Positions 9,219 to 18,379 of a stretch of DNA of 64,000 nucleotides are shown here, one piece after another (position 1 is the stretch's first letter; each line of letters starts with the position of its first letter). The stretch lies in assembly GCF_035944375.1 (NCBI RefSeq), contig NZ_DASZBE010000044.1; one strand, 5' to 3'. The notes under the pieces are model-generated. The model ran no database searches. It saw only the letters and a program-made list of their open reading frames with translations, and was not told the origin of the DNA. Both the position numbers and the translations under genes were made by a program. This stretch comes from Allobosea sp035944375. Its GTDB lineage: Bacteria; Pseudomonadota; Alphaproteobacteria; Rhizobiales; Beijerinckiaceae.

Positions 9219-10547
9219 ATGAAGCTGACGCAGGAAATCATCGCGGCCAAGCGCGACGGCGCCGAATTGCCCGAGGCCGACATCCGCCAGATCATCGCCG
9301 GCATCAGCGACGGCGGTGTGAGCGAAGGTCAGGCCGCCGCCTTCGCCATGGCGGTGTTCTTCCGCGACATGAGCGCCAGGGAACGCGTCGCGCTGACGCT
9401 GGCGATGCGCGATTCCGGCACGGTGCTGAACTGGGACGACCTGCCGGGCCCCGCGCTCGACAAGCACTCGACCGGCGGTGTCGGCGACACGGTGAGCCTG
9501 CCGCTGGCGGCGGCGGTGGCGGCCTGCGGCGGCTATGTGCCGATGATCTCGGGACGGGGCCTCGGCCATACCGGCGGCACGCTCGACAAGCTCGACGCGG
9601 TGCCGGGCTATGTCACGCAGCCGGACAACGATCTCTTCCGCAAGGTGGTGCGCGAGCAAGGCTGCGCCATCATCGGCCAGACGGCCGATCTGGCGCCGGC
9701 CGACAAGCGGCTCTACGCCATCCGCGACGTCACGGCGACGGTCGAGGCGATCCCGCTCATCACGGCCTCGATCCTGTCGAAGAAGCTCGCCGCCGGGCTG
9801 CATGGGCTGGCGATGGACGTGAAGTTCGGCTCGGGCGCCTTCCTGCCCGATCCCGTGAAGGCGCGCGCGCTCGCCGATGCGCTGGTTGGCGTCGCCAATG
9901 GCGCGGGCCTGCCGACGACGGCGCTCCTAACCGACATGGACGAGCCGCTGGCGAGCGCGGCCGGCAATGCGCTCGAAGTCGCCTATGCGCTCGACCACCT
10001 GACCGGGAAAAGGCGCGAACCGCGCTTCCACGCGGTCACGGTCGCGCTCGGCGCCGAGATGCTGCTGCTCGGGCGGCTCGCCGCCGACATCGACGAGGCG
10101 AAAGCGAAGATCGAGGCGGCTTTCGCCAGCGGTGCGGCGGCCGAGCGCTTTGCCCGCATGGTCGCGGCGCTGGGCGGGCCGGCGGACCTTCTGAACAAGC
10201 CGGAGCGCCATCTCGCCCGGGCGCCGATCGTGCGACCCGTCTTTCCGGCGGCTGCCGGCACCGTCCAGGCGATCGACACGCGCGGCGTCGGGCTGGCGGT
10301 GGTGGCGCTCGGCGGCGGGCGGACGCGGCCGCAGGATGCCATCGACCATGCCGTCGGCCTCGTCGATCTCGCGGGCCTCGGCGAGGCGGTCCGTCCCGAC
10401 CGGCCGCTCGGCATCGTCCATGCACGCGACGAGGCCGGCCATGCCATGGCCGAGAGGCGCTTGCGCGAGGCCTATCGCCTGGGAGAGGGTGCGCCGCGGC
10501 GCGGTGCGCTGATCGCCGAACGGATCACGGAGAGTACGAACGCATGA
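9219..10547 (+). CDS. deoA: thymidine phosphorylase
   Basis: Phosphorolysis of thymidine and deoxyuridine. The 442-residue length is typical of the bacterial enzyme. Phosphate and substrate motifs are KHSTGGVGD (residues 82-90) and the family signature SGRGLGHTGGTLDKLD beginning at 111. ATG 9219 follows the deoC stop by one base. With cdd upstream it handles pyrimidine nucleosides brought in by the BMP transporter. Confidence 0.95.
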   Translation: MKLTQEIIAAKRDGAELPEADIRQIIAGISDGGVSEGQAAAFAMAVFFRDMSARERVALTLAMRDSGTVLNWDDLPGPALDKHSTGGVGDTVSLPLAAAVAACGGYVPMISGRGLGHTGGTLDKLDAVPGYVTQPDNDLFRKVVREQGCAIIGQTADLAPADKRLYAIRDVTATVEAIPLITASILSKKLAAGLHGLAMDVKFGSGAFLPDPVKARALADALVGVANGAGLPTTALLTDMDEPLASAAGNALEVAYALDHLTGKRREPRFHAVTVALGAEMLLLGRLAADIDEAKAKIEAAFASGAAAERFARMVAALGGPADLLNKPERHLARAPIVRPVFPAAAGTVQAIDTRGVGLAVVALGGGRTRPQDAIDHAVGLVDLAGLGEAVRPDRPLGIVHARDEAGHAMAERRLREAYRLGEGAPRRGALIAERITESTNA

Positions 10548-11488
10548 GCCTGCTGCTGGCGATGACGGGATGGCATGTCGAGGATTGGCGCGCGCGCTTC
10601 GCGGCGCAGCTGCCGGACATGCCGGTGGTGATCCTGGGCGAACCCTTCGACCGGCGCTCGGTGCATTACGTCGCGAGCTGGAAACATCCCGAGGGCAGCC
10701 TGTCGGGCCTGCCGAACCTCGCGGCGGTGTTCTCGCTCGGCGCCGGTGTCGACCATCTCTTCGCCGATACGCGTCTGCCGGAGGTGCCGATCGCGCGCGT
10801 GGTCGACCCCGACCTGACGACGCGGATGAGCGAATATGTCGTGCTGCACTGCCTGCGCTATCTGCGCCAGCAGCCGCGCTATGACCGGCAGCAGCGCGAG
10901 ACGATCTGGGACGACGATCGCAACCAGCCGGCCGCGCGCTCGGTGCGCGTCGGCATCATGGGGCTCGGCGAGCTCGGGCAGGACGCCGCCCGCAAGCTCC
11001 AGGTGATGGGCTTCGACGTGGCCGGCTGGAGCCGTTCCCCTAAGACGATCGACGGTCTCGCGACCTTCTCCGGCAGCGACGGCATGGTGGACTTCCTGGC
11101 GCGCACCGACATCCTCGTCAGCCTGCTGCCGCTGACGCCGGACACGCGCGGCCTGATCGACGCCAAGCTGCTCGCCGGGCTGGCCCAGGGCGGCCGCCTC
11201 GGCGGACCGTTCCTGATCAATGCCGGCCGCGGCGGACTTCAGGTCGAGGCCGACATTCTGGCCGCGCTGGAGGCTGGCACGCTGAAGGGTGCGACCCTCG
11301 ACGTCTTCGAGACCGAGCCGCTGCCGAGCGACTCGCCGCTCTGGTCGCATCCGGCCATCACCGTCACGCCGCACAATGCGGCGATGTCGGAGCCCGAGGC
11401 GATCGCGACACTGATCGCCGCGCAGATCCGCCGGCTCGAGGCCGGCGAGCCGCTGGAACACGTCGTCGATCCCGCCCGGGGGTACTGA
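10544..11488 (+). CDS. GhrA-like 2-hydroxyacid dehydrogenase (glyoxylate/hydroxypyruvate reductase A type)
   Basis: NAD(P)-dependent reductase of the D-2-hydroxyacid dehydrogenase family, 314 residues. The dinucleotide loop GIMGLGELG lies near residue 137. Catalytic residues are in INAGRGG (Arg), ETEPLP (Glu) and PHNAAM (His). The start overlaps the deoA stop by four bases (ATGA), so it is in the nucleoside operon. Why a hydroxyacid reductase ends this operon is unclear; reducing an aldehyde or ketoacid from pentose breakdown is only a guess. Confidence 0.88.
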   Translation: MSLLLAMTGWHVEDWRARFAAQLPDMPVVILGEPFDRRSVHYVASWKHPEGSLSGLPNLAAVFSLGAGVDHLFADTRLPEVPIARVVDPDLTTRMSEYVVLHCLRYLRQQPRYDRQQRETIWDDDRNQPAARSVRVGIMGLGELGQDAARKLQVMGFDVAGWSRSPKTIDGLATFSGSDGMVDFLARTDILVSLLPLTPDTRGLIDAKLLAGLAQGGRLGGPFLINAGRGGLQVEADILAALEAGTLKGATLDVFETEPLPSDSPLWSHPAITVTPHNAAMSEPEAIATLIAAQIRRLEAGEPLEHVVDPARGY

Positions 11489-11494
11489 GACACG

Positions 11495-12346
11495 TTAGCG
11501 GTCGCGCGCCAGGAAGGTCTTGAACGCCTCGGCATGGTCCGGGTGCCAGCGCGACAGCGGCGGCCGGTTCTCGATGATGTCGCCCATCGCCCAGGCCATG
11601 CGCTTCTCGTCGAGCGCGCGCGGCGTCTCGTTGTCCGGGCAAAGGATGTAGAAGTCGCCGTCCTCGATGCGTTCGAGCATGAAGGCGACCGTCTGGTCGG
11701 GTGTCCAGGCGCCGTCCGGCTGGTCGAGCCGGCCCTTGGCCGTCAGGCGCGTGAAGACGAAGCCGGGAATCAGGAGATGGGCGCTGATCCGGCAGCCGTC
11801 CCGGCCGCGCAGATCGTGCTGCAGGGCCTCGGTGAAGGCCTTCGCCGCAGCCTTCGAGACATTGTAGGCCGGGTCTCCCGGCGGGGTGGTGATGCCCTGT
11901 TTCGAGCCGGTGTTGACGACGATGCCGGGCTGCCCGCTCTCCAGCATGGCCGGCACGAAGACCTGGGTGCCGTTGATGATGCCCCAGAGATTGACCGCGA
12001 GGATGCGCTGCCAATCCTCGACCGGCGAGAACAGGGCGCTGCCGGGTTGAATGCCGGCGTTGTTCATCAGCACATGCACGGCCCCGAAGCGGCCCATCAC
12101 CTCGTCGCGCAGCGTCTCCAGCGCACCGCGATCCGAGACGTCGACCGGCCGCGCGAGCACGGACGCCTCGGCGCCCGCGAATTCCGCCATCGCCAGAGCG
12201 AGCGTGGTCTCGTCGCGATCGGCCAGGACGACATTCATGCCCCGGCGGACGAAGGCGCGGGCCGCGGCCAGGCCGATGCCGGAGGCGGCACCCGTGACGA
12301 CCGCCACATGGCCGGGGCCGAGAATGTCCATCGCTGTCGTCGTCAT
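11495..12346 (-). CDS. SDR-family oxidoreductase
   Basis: Classical short-chain dehydrogenase of 283 residues. The cofactor motif TGAASGIG spans residues 18-25, NNAG is near 95, and the catalytic set is S148, Y161 and K165 (YNVSK). An Asp after the second beta strand (LADRDE) favours NAD over NADP. The C-terminal 60 residues extend past the core. It converges on the nucleoside operon with six bases between. The substrate cannot be told from sequence. Confidence 0.85.
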   Translation of the reverse strand: MTTTAMDILGPGHVAVVTGAASGIGLAAARAFVRRGMNVVLADRDETTLALAMAEFAGAEASVLARPVDVSDRGALETLRDEVMGRFGAVHVLMNNAGIQPGSALFSPVEDWQRILAVNLWGIINGTQVFVPAMLESGQPGIVVNTGSKQGITTPPGDPAYNVSKAAAKAFTEALQHDLRGRDGCRISAHLLIPGFVFTRLTAKGRLDQPDGAWTPDQTVAFMLERIEDGDFYILCPDNETPRALDEKRMAWAMGDIIENRPPLSRWHPDHAEAFKTFLARDR

Positions 12347-12574
12347 GTCGAACCTTTCGGGGTGCGCGAACGGCCAGGCCGCCGTCATGTCTGCGGCCGT
12401 CCTGTCACCCGATGCGGGCGCGATGATGGCGCGAGATCGGATCACAGCGCGCCAGGACGCGCCGGGATCGGCAGCCGCCCAAGGCCGCATGAGGCGATCG
12501 TTGCAGGTTTTGGACCTTGCCTGCCGCATGGCGAGCGCTAGACACTCTCGGAAACTTATCGCGAGATCTGCCCC

Positions 12575-13231
12575 GTGACCCGCTTCTCCACCCTGCCTCG
12601 TCCCCGCCTCACCGCCGTTCTCGTCGTGGCCGCCCTGCTCGGGGCCTGCCAGGCGACGCCGCAGCTGACGCTCGCCTCGTCTCCGGCCTATTCGCCGGAA
12701 TGGTGCGCGGCCGCGAAGTCGCTGGCCTCGAATTCCGGCTCCAATCTCTTCGCCACCGGGCGCTGCCATGAACTCGGGATCGCAGGCTTCCCGAAGGAGG
12801 AGAACCTGTATTTGTTCTACTATACGCAGGGTGCGCGCTGGGGCAGCCTGCAGGCTGCGGAGGCTCTCGCACGGCTGGGCCAGCCGGTTCCCGATGCCGA
12901 TCTCCAGGCCGAGGCGCGCGACAGGGCCGACCAGCGCCGGGCGGATGCTGCGATGGCGGCGGCCATCCGCGGCAGCGCCAACCCGCCCGGCCCGCCGCGC
13001 CCCTCGCCGCTGCCGATGACGCCGACAGTGCGGATCCCCAGCACGACCTTCCAGCCGACGCGCATCCAGCCGACGCCGATGCGGCCGGCACCGTCGCTGA
13101 CGATCCCGACGCAGTCGACCCAGCCGCAGGGCCGGACCACGAGCCAGTCCCGGCGCGAATGCGTGAACGGCGTCTGCAAGACGGTGACGACGACCTGCGT
13201 CAACGGCGCCTGCACCACGACCAGCCAGTAG
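12575..13231 (+). CDS. putative lipoprotein with Sel1-like segment and duplicated Cys motif
   Basis: The 218 residues begin with a lipoprotein signal ending in the lipobox LLGAC (cleavage before about C25). The part around residues 65-110 resembles one Sel1/TPR-like repeat (YYTQGARWGSLQAAEALARLG). The middle is Pro/Thr-rich and unstructured. The C-terminus carries two near-identical motifs, CVNGVC (196-201) and CVNGAC (208-213). The start is a GTG at 12575. I do not recognise a named family; an envelope location is inferred. The 228 bases upstream, back to the SDR gene, hold no other gene. Confidence 0.7.
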   Translation: MTRFSTLPRPRLTAVLVVAALLGACQATPQLTLASSPAYSPEWCAAAKSLASNSGSNLFATGRCHELGIAGFPKEENLYLFYYTQGARWGSLQAAEALARLGQPVPDADLQAEARDRADQRRADAAMAAAIRGSANPPGPPRPSPLPMTPTVRIPSTTFQPTRIQPTPMRPAPSLTIPTQSTQPQGRTTSQSRRECVNGVCKTVTTTCVNGACTTTSQ

Positions 13232-13239
13232 ACAACCGC

Positions 13240-13941
13240 TCAGGCGAGGCGCTTGTCAGGCGAATCGCAGAGATCGAACTGGAGGCAGCGCCCGCATTCG
13301 GGCCGCAACGCCTTGCAGGTGTAGCGGCCGTGCAGGATGAGCCAGTGATGGGCGTGGCGGCCGAATTCCGCCGGCACCGCCTTCTCCAGCCCCATCTCGA
13401 CCTGCAGCACGGTCTTGCCCGGCGCGATCCGCAGACGGTTGGCGACGCGGAAGACATGGGTATCGACGGCGTGGGTGATCGCGCCGAAGGCGATGTTGAG
13501 CACGACATTGGCCGTCTTGCGACCGACGCCCGGCAGGCTCTCCAGCGCCTCGCGCGTCGTCGGCACCTCGCCGCCGAACTCCGCGATGAGCTTCTCGCAG
13601 AGCGCGATCACGTTCTTCGCCTTGGTGCGGAACAGGCCGATCGTGCGGACATGGTCGCGCACCACGTCCTCGCCGAGCGCGAGCATTTTCTCCGGCGTGT
13701 CGGCGATCGCGAACAGCTTGCGCGTCGCCTTGTTGACGCCGACATCGGTCGCCTGCGCCGAGAGCACGACCGCGACCAGCAGGGTGAAGGGATTGACGTA
13801 GTCGAGCTCGCCCTTCGGCTCGGGATTGGCCGCCTCGAAGCGCGCGAAGATCTCGCGCACGCCGGCGGCGTTGCGGGCGCGCGGCTTCGTGATCCGCGGC
13901 GCGGCCGGGGCGCGGCGCTTGGCCCTGTTCTCTGGCGTCAT
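13240..13941 (-). CDS. nth: endonuclease III
   Basis: DNA glycosylase/AP lyase that removes oxidised pyrimidines in base excision repair. The 233 residues contain the helix-hairpin-helix LPGVGRKTANVV with the catalytic K142, the catalytic Asp D160 (AVDTHVFR) and a 4Fe-4S cluster site C209-x6-C216-x2-C219-x5-C225. The basic N-terminal 25 residues are an extension relative to the E. coli enzyme. The gene converges on the lipoprotein gene, 8 bases apart. Confidence 0.95.
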   Translation of the reverse strand: MTPENRAKRRAPAAPRITKPRARNAAGVREIFARFEAANPEPKGELDYVNPFTLLVAVVLSAQATDVGVNKATRKLFAIADTPEKMLALGEDVVRDHVRTIGLFRTKAKNVIALCEKLIAEFGGEVPTTREALESLPGVGRKTANVVLNIAFGAITHAVDTHVFRVANRLRIAPGKTVLQVEMGLEKAVPAEFGRHAHHWLILHGRYTCKALRPECGRCLQFDLCDSPDKRLA

Positions 13942-13961
13942 GCGGGCGTTATAGTCGCGCC

Positions 13962-14501
13962 ATGGACCTCGGCAAGCGCCATGCCACCGCAGCGGATGAG
14001 GACGCCCCGGCGCAGGCCGAGCAGCCGGTCTTCGACGCCACGATCACGCCGCATCGCTCGCTGGACCGCAACGCCTTTCGCATCGTGATGACGCTGGTGT
14101 GCCTCGCCGCCATCGCCTCCTCGATTCCCTTCATGGTGCTCGGTGCCTGGCCGGTGGCGGGCTTCATGGGGCTGGACGTCGTCGCGCTCTTCATCGCCTT
14201 CCAGGTGAATTTTCGGCACGCGCGCGCCTTCGAGCGCGTCGTCGTGACGCCGCTCGAGGTGCGGCTGCGAAAGGTGTCGCATCACGGGCAGGAGGCGGTT
14301 TGGCGCTCGAACCCGGCCTGGACCAAGCTGGAACGACAGACCGACGAGGATTACGGGCTGCTGGGGCTCGACCTCGTGTCTCGGGGCCGTCGCGTCGCCG
14401 TGGCGGCCGCCTTGTCGCCGGGTGAACGCGAAGGCTTTGCCGATGCGCTCGGCCGGGCGCTGGCGACGGCACGGCGCGGGCCGGATCACGGCGCGTCCTG
14501 A
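13962..14501 (+). CDS. DUF2244 integral membrane protein
   Basis: The 179-residue protein has two close hydrophobic segments at about residues 40-65 and 70-85, then a cytosolic beta-rich part with WRSNPAWTKLE, as in the DUF2244 family of alphaproteobacteria. Function unknown. It is divergent from nth with only 20 bases between the starts, so the two share a promoter region. Its last 16 bases overlap the convergent methyltransferase gene. Confidence 0.8.
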   Translation: MDLGKRHATAADEDAPAQAEQPVFDATITPHRSLDRNAFRIVMTLVCLAAIASSIPFMVLGAWPVAGFMGLDVVALFIAFQVNFRHARAFERVVVTPLEVRLRKVSHHGQEAVWRSNPAWTKLERQTDEDYGLLGLDLVSRGRRVAVAAALSPGEREGFADALGRALATARRGPDHGAS

Positions 14502-15106
14502 GCCGCTTTGGCGAGCCAGATCGTATGCCCGCCGCAGTGCGGATCCTCGACGACATGGTCGATCACCGAGAATCCGTTCTCCGCCAGCAAGGTCCGGTAT
14601 TCCCGGGCATCGAGGCTGCCATGATAGAGCGCCTCGCCCTCGAAACTGCCGATCGCCTCGCCATACGCCGGGCCGGTGGTGAAGAGCAGCGCGGCGGCCG
14701 GCGCGACATGGTTCGCGAAGACCTTGAACATGCCGCGCTGGTCGTCTGGGGTCAGGTGAAAGAAGGAATCCCAGGCAATCAGCCCGCCGAAGCGGCGGCC
14801 GAGCGCGAGTTTGCGCATGTCGGCAACCTCCCAGTCGCCTTCGGGAAAGCGCGCACGGCACAGCGCTATCATCGCCGGAGCAGAATCGATCCCGCTAACG
14901 GTATGGCCCTGCTCCATGAAATAGCGCGCGATCGGCTGGCCGGTGCCGCAGCCGATGTCGAGGATCGATGCGTCTGGCCCGAGTTGGGCGCGGAAGCGCG
15001 CGAGCCACGTTCCTTCCATCAGCAGTTTGCCGCGCAGGCCGTCATAGGTCGCGGCATGGCGCTGGTAGAGATCGATGACGGCGTCAGCCGGGGAGATCAT
15101 GGCCAT
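14486..15106 (-). CDS. class I SAM-dependent methyltransferase
   Basis: Small Rossmann-fold methyltransferase of 206 residues. Motif I is ILDIGCGTGQP (48-58), the acidic post-I residue is in SGIDSAP, and the motif IV region is GLIAWDSFFHL. The ATG ending at 15106 is preceded by a strong AAAGGAGG ribosome site about nine bases away, which decides against the ATG six bases further in. The substrate cannot be inferred. It is divergent from the AraC/MGMT gene. Confidence 0.82.
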   Translation of the reverse strand: MAMISPADAVIDLYQRHAATYDGLRGKLLMEGTWLARFRAQLGPDASILDIGCGTGQPIARYFMEQGHTVSGIDSAPAMIALCRARFPEGDWEVADMRKLALGRRFGGLIAWDSFFHLTPDDQRGMFKVFANHVAPAAALLFTTGPAYGEAIGSFEGEALYHGSLDAREYRTLLAENGFSVIDHVVEDPHCGGHTIWLAKAAQDAP

Positions 15107-15196
15107 CGTTAGAAACCTCCTTTGGCCTAAGGGCGCAACCCCGCTCTTTCCAGCTTTCGGGTGGAGGACGTCTCCGGACGCTCCTAGTGTCGCCAC

Positions 15197-16201
15197 ATGA
15201 TCGACAGTGCGAAGGTGACGGCGATGAACGCTCCCCTGCAGAAGCTCGGCGCGATGAAGCCGACCCGGTTTTCCGACGCGGTTCTGGCGCGCGCAGCCGA
15301 GGCCATGCCGGCGGCGGCCGAGTTCCCCTCGCTCGCGCCGGGGTCCGACTATGACACGGTGCGCCGCGTGCTGGCCTATATCACCGAGAACTGGCGCGCC
15401 CAGCCGTCGATCGAGGCGATCGCGGAGGCCGCCGGTGCGACGCCGACCGACATCCACCACCTGTTCCGGCGCTGGTGCGGGCTGACCCCCAAGGCCTTCC
15501 TGCAGGCGATCACGCTCGACCATGCCAAGGGGCTGCTCGGCGCGTCTGCCAGCGTGCTCGACACGGCGCTCGAGGTCGGGCTGTCGGGGCCGGGGCGGCT
15601 GCACGACCTCTTCGTGACGCATGAGGCGATGTCGCCCGGCGAATGGAAGGCCGGCGGCGGCGGGCTCGCCCTCGCCTATGGCTTCCATCCCTCCCCCTTC
15701 GGCGAGGCGCTCATCGTCGCGACGCCGCGCGGGCTGGCCGGGCTGGGCTGGGTCTCGGACGGGCTCGACGGCGGCAAGGTCGTCGGCGGCCGGGCGGAGG
15801 CGCTGGCGGACATGATGCGGCGCTGGCCCCATGCGCAGTACCGCTTCGACCCGCAGGCGACGGCGCCCTATGCCGCACGCATCTTCGATCCGAAGGCGTG
15901 GTCCGCGGACACGCCGCTGCGTGTCGTGCTGATCGGGACGGATTTCGAGGTCCGGGTCTGGGAGACGCTGCTGAAGATCCCGGTCGGCCGTGCCACCACC
16001 TATGGCGCCGTCGCCAGCCGGATCGGGAAGCCCTCGGCTTCGCGGGCGGTCGGCATGGCGGTCGGCAAGAACCCGATCTCCTTCGTCGTGCCGTGCCATC
16101 GCGTCATCGGGAAATCGGGCGCGCTGACCGGCTATCACTGGGGGCTGACGCGCAAGCGCGCGATCCTCGGCTGGGAGGCCGGGCAGATCGCCACCGGGTG
16201 A
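15197..16201 (+). CDS. AraC-type HTH / methylated-DNA-cysteine S-methyltransferase fusion
   Basis: An Ada-like repair protein of 334 residues: an AraC helix-turn-helix region (about 50-150) joined to an O6-alkylguanine-DNA alkyltransferase domain (about 165-330) with acceptor C300 in VPCHRV and the Arg-finger region SRAVGMAVG. The N-terminal zinc/phosphotriester domain of E. coli Ada is absent, so it lacks the Cys that senses methyl phosphotriesters. It probably repairs O6-methylguanine and may bind DNA through the AraC part. Confidence 0.9.
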   Translation: MIDSAKVTAMNAPLQKLGAMKPTRFSDAVLARAAEAMPAAAEFPSLAPGSDYDTVRRVLAYITENWRAQPSIEAIAEAAGATPTDIHHLFRRWCGLTPKAFLQAITLDHAKGLLGASASVLDTALEVGLSGPGRLHDLFVTHEAMSPGEWKAGGGGLALAYGFHPSPFGEALIVATPRGLAGLGWVSDGLDGGKVVGGRAEALADMMRRWPHAQYRFDPQATAPYAARIFDPKAWSADTPLRVVLIGTDFEVRVWETLLKIPVGRATTYGAVASRIGKPSASRAVGMAVGKNPISFVVPCHRVIGKSGALTGYHWGLTRKRAILGWEAGQIATG

Positions 16202-16240
16202 GGTGGCGGCGACAGCCGGACCGACGCATCCCCTGCACCG

Positions 16241-17260
16241 TCAGCCGCGCGCGATCTCGGCGAAGCGCAGCGGCAGCGTGAAGCCGTGACCCAGGGGATC
16301 GTCAGCCTCGATGGTGAAGGTCCCCTCGCCCGCGAAATGGCCGGTGCCGCCGACCGCGACGGTGACCGCCCCGTCCGCGAAACCCGCAACAGGGCCGACC
16401 ACGCGGCCGGTGAAGATGCCGCCTGTGATGCTGCGGAAGCGGCGGGTCGCGCCGGTCTCGACGAGGCCCTTGGCATGGTCCAGCGCCATCCGCGCCGTGA
16501 CGCCCGAGCCCGTCGGGGAGCGGTCGATCTGCCGCTCGGCAAAGATGCAGAGGTTGAAGCTCTCCTCGTCGGCTTGAGCCTCGTCGGTGATGATCGTGCC
16601 GTAGAGAAAGCCGAGGTCGGGCTCGCTCGGATGCGTCACCGGCAGGCTGGCGCGCAGATGGTCGGTCAGCGAAGCCGCCGCGTCGGTCAGCGCCGAGACC
16701 GGCGTCTCGAACAGGTCGAGCCCGAAGCGCGAGGCCGGGAGAATGCAGTAGAAGGCCCCGCCATAGGCGATGTCGGTGACGACCTCGCCATAGCCCGGCA
16801 GGGTGACGACGAGATTGCGGGCGAAGACGAAGGCCGGGACGCTCTCGAAGACGACGCTTCCCACCTTGCCGTCGCGCACCGCGCATTCCAGCCGAAGCAG
16901 GCCGCAGGGCGCCTCGATGCAGAAGCGGGTCACGGGTTCGACTGCCGGCACCACCCCATGCTCGATCGCGTAGCGGCCGAGCGCGATGGTCGCGTGGCCG
17001 CACATGGTCGAGTAGCCCTCGTTATGGGTGAAGAGCACGCCGAAGGCGGCCTCCGGGTGAGCGGCCGCGACGGGGATGACGCCATACATCCCGGCGTGGC
17101 CGCGGGGTTCCAGCATCATCGCCCGGCGCAGATGGTCGTGGTTCTCGCGCGCGTCGCGGCGCTTTTCGAGGATCGTCGCACCCTTCAGCGCGGGATAGCC
17201 GCCAGTGACGATGCGGACCGGCTCGCCGCAGGTGTGATAATCGAGATAGCGGATCTGCAT
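16241..17260 (-). CDS. proline racemase-family protein, trans-3-hydroxy-L-proline dehydratase type
   Basis: The 339 residues belong to the proline racemase superfamily. The first catalytic position is C87 (MCGHATIA). The second, Cys in racemases and 4-hydroxyproline epimerases, is T250 (DRSPTGSG). In characterised members a Cys/Thr pair goes with dehydration of trans-3-hydroxy-L-proline, so that activity is favoured by inference. The ATG ending at 17260 is used. Its stop-distal neighbour, a PfkB kinase, ends 11 bases upstream, so the two probably form an operon. Confidence 0.85.
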   Translation of the reverse strand: MQIRYLDYHTCGEPVRIVTGGYPALKGATILEKRRDARENHDHLRRAMMLEPRGHAGMYGVIPVAAAHPEAAFGVLFTHNEGYSTMCGHATIALGRYAIEHGVVPAVEPVTRFCIEAPCGLLRLECAVRDGKVGSVVFESVPAFVFARNLVVTLPGYGEVVTDIAYGGAFYCILPASRFGLDLFETPVSALTDAAASLTDHLRASLPVTHPSEPDLGFLYGTIITDEAQADEESFNLCIFAERQIDRSPTGSGVTARMALDHAKGLVETGATRRFRSITGGIFTGRVVGPVAGFADGAVTVAVGGTGHFAGEGTFTIEADDPLGHGFTLPLRFAEIARG

Positions 17261-17271
17261 CGGACCTCCCG

Positions 17272-18213
17272 TCAGACGGCGATGCGGCGCGGCGGATCGC
17301 AGCCGGGGCGGGTGCAACTGTCGGCCGCAACAGTGCAGGCGAAGTCGAGCCCCGCCTGAAGATCGTCGCGTCCGGCACCGGCGAAGCCGCGTCCCAGCAG
17401 CCCCCGCGCGCCCAGCACGGCCAGGAAGCCGCCGATGAAGCAGTCGCCGGCCCCGACCGTATCAGCCACGACCACGGGTGGAGCGGCGGCGGCCAGCGGC
17501 TCGAACGCGCCGAAGCCAATCGCGCCTTCGCCCCCGCGGGTGACCAGCACGAGGCGCGCGCCAAACTCCTGCCAGCGCAGCGCGACCGCCTCCGCCGGCT
17601 CGCCGGGATGGAGCCAGGCGAGATCGTCCAGACTCGCCTTGACGATGTCGGCCTGGGCGATGCGCGCCTCGATCAACGCACGGGCCCGGTCGCGCTCCGG
17701 CAGGACGGCGGCACGGATGTTGATGTCGTAGCTGACGGTGGCACCGGCGGCGCGGGCGCTCGCCGCCAGATCGCTCGTGGCCTCACCGGACGGGCCAGTG
17801 GTGGCGCCGAAGGAGGCCGCATGGAGGTGCACGAAGCCTGTCGGCATCGAGCGCGGCGTCCCCTGCGCTTCGTCATGGGCCGTGCCGTCGAGATGGAGCG
17901 CGAATTCGGGCGTGCCGTCCGGCCCCAGCGGCGAGACGATGGCAACCGCGGTCGGGCGGGCGCTGTCCTGGACGAAGCGCCTATCGATCCCCTCCGCCAT
18001 CAGCGCAGCGCGAAAACGCCGGCCGAGTGCATCCGTCGACAGCGAGCCGGCATAGGCCGGCCTCGCCCCGAAACGGGCCAGCGCCAGCGCCGCGTTGAAT
18101 CCCGAGCCGCCAAGCACCGCCTCGTACTGGCGGCCCTCGGCGTCGCGCGGGATGAAGTCGCCGATCGCCTCGCCGACGACGAGGATCGTGTTCGGCGGTT
18201 CGACAGGGCTCAT
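17272..18213 (-). CDS. PfkB-family carbohydrate kinase
   Basis: Ribokinase/fructokinase-like sugar kinase of 313 residues. It has the N-terminal GGSGFNAALALARFG segment (35-49) and the C-terminal signature DTVGAGDCFIGG (251-262) with catalytic base D257. The C-terminal tail holds three Cys (near CTRPGCD). The likely substrate is a sugar or sugar acid; fructokinase-like proteins share this layout, but nothing fixes the substrate. It precedes the hydroxyproline-type enzyme on the same strand. Confidence 0.85.
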   Translation of the reverse strand: MSPVEPPNTILVVGEAIGDFIPRDAEGRQYEAVLGGSGFNAALALARFGARPAYAGSLSTDALGRRFRAALMAEGIDRRFVQDSARPTAVAIVSPLGPDGTPEFALHLDGTAHDEAQGTPRSMPTGFVHLHAASFGATTGPSGEATSDLAASARAAGATVSYDINIRAAVLPERDRARALIEARIAQADIVKASLDDLAWLHPGEPAEAVALRWQEFGARLVLVTRGGEGAIGFGAFEPLAAAAPPVVVADTVGAGDCFIGGFLAVLGARGLLGRGFAGAGRDDLQAGLDFACTVAADSCTRPGCDPPRRIAV

Positions 18214-18232
18214 CGGAGCAGGAGGTGCTCAG

Positions 18233-18366
18233 CCCTCCCCCCGCTTGCGGTGGGGAGGGTTGGGTGGGGGGCAGTCCAGCTCGGCGACATTCTGCGACGT
18301 CGCGCTCGGGCTTTATGGCCCCCCATCCCTAGCCCTTCCCCACCGCAAGCGGGGCGAAGGGAGCTG
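18233..18366 (+). repeat. palindromic intergenic repeat, family D
   Basis: Two 21-22 base arms, at 18239-18259 (CCCCGCTTGCGGTGGGGAGGG) and 18333-18354, form an inverted pair with one mismatch around a 73-base centre. The centre also has GTGGGGGGC against GCCCCCCAT. It fills the gap between the PfkB gene and the FAH-family gene and has no coding capacity. Confidence 0.75.
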
Positions 18367-18379
18367 ACGCGGAGGTGGC

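Noticed and set aside
14486..14501. The 16-base overlap of the DUF2244 and methyltransferase genes as a sign of a wrong call
   Set aside because: Both frames are well supported up to their stops; short convergent overlaps are normal in compact genomes.
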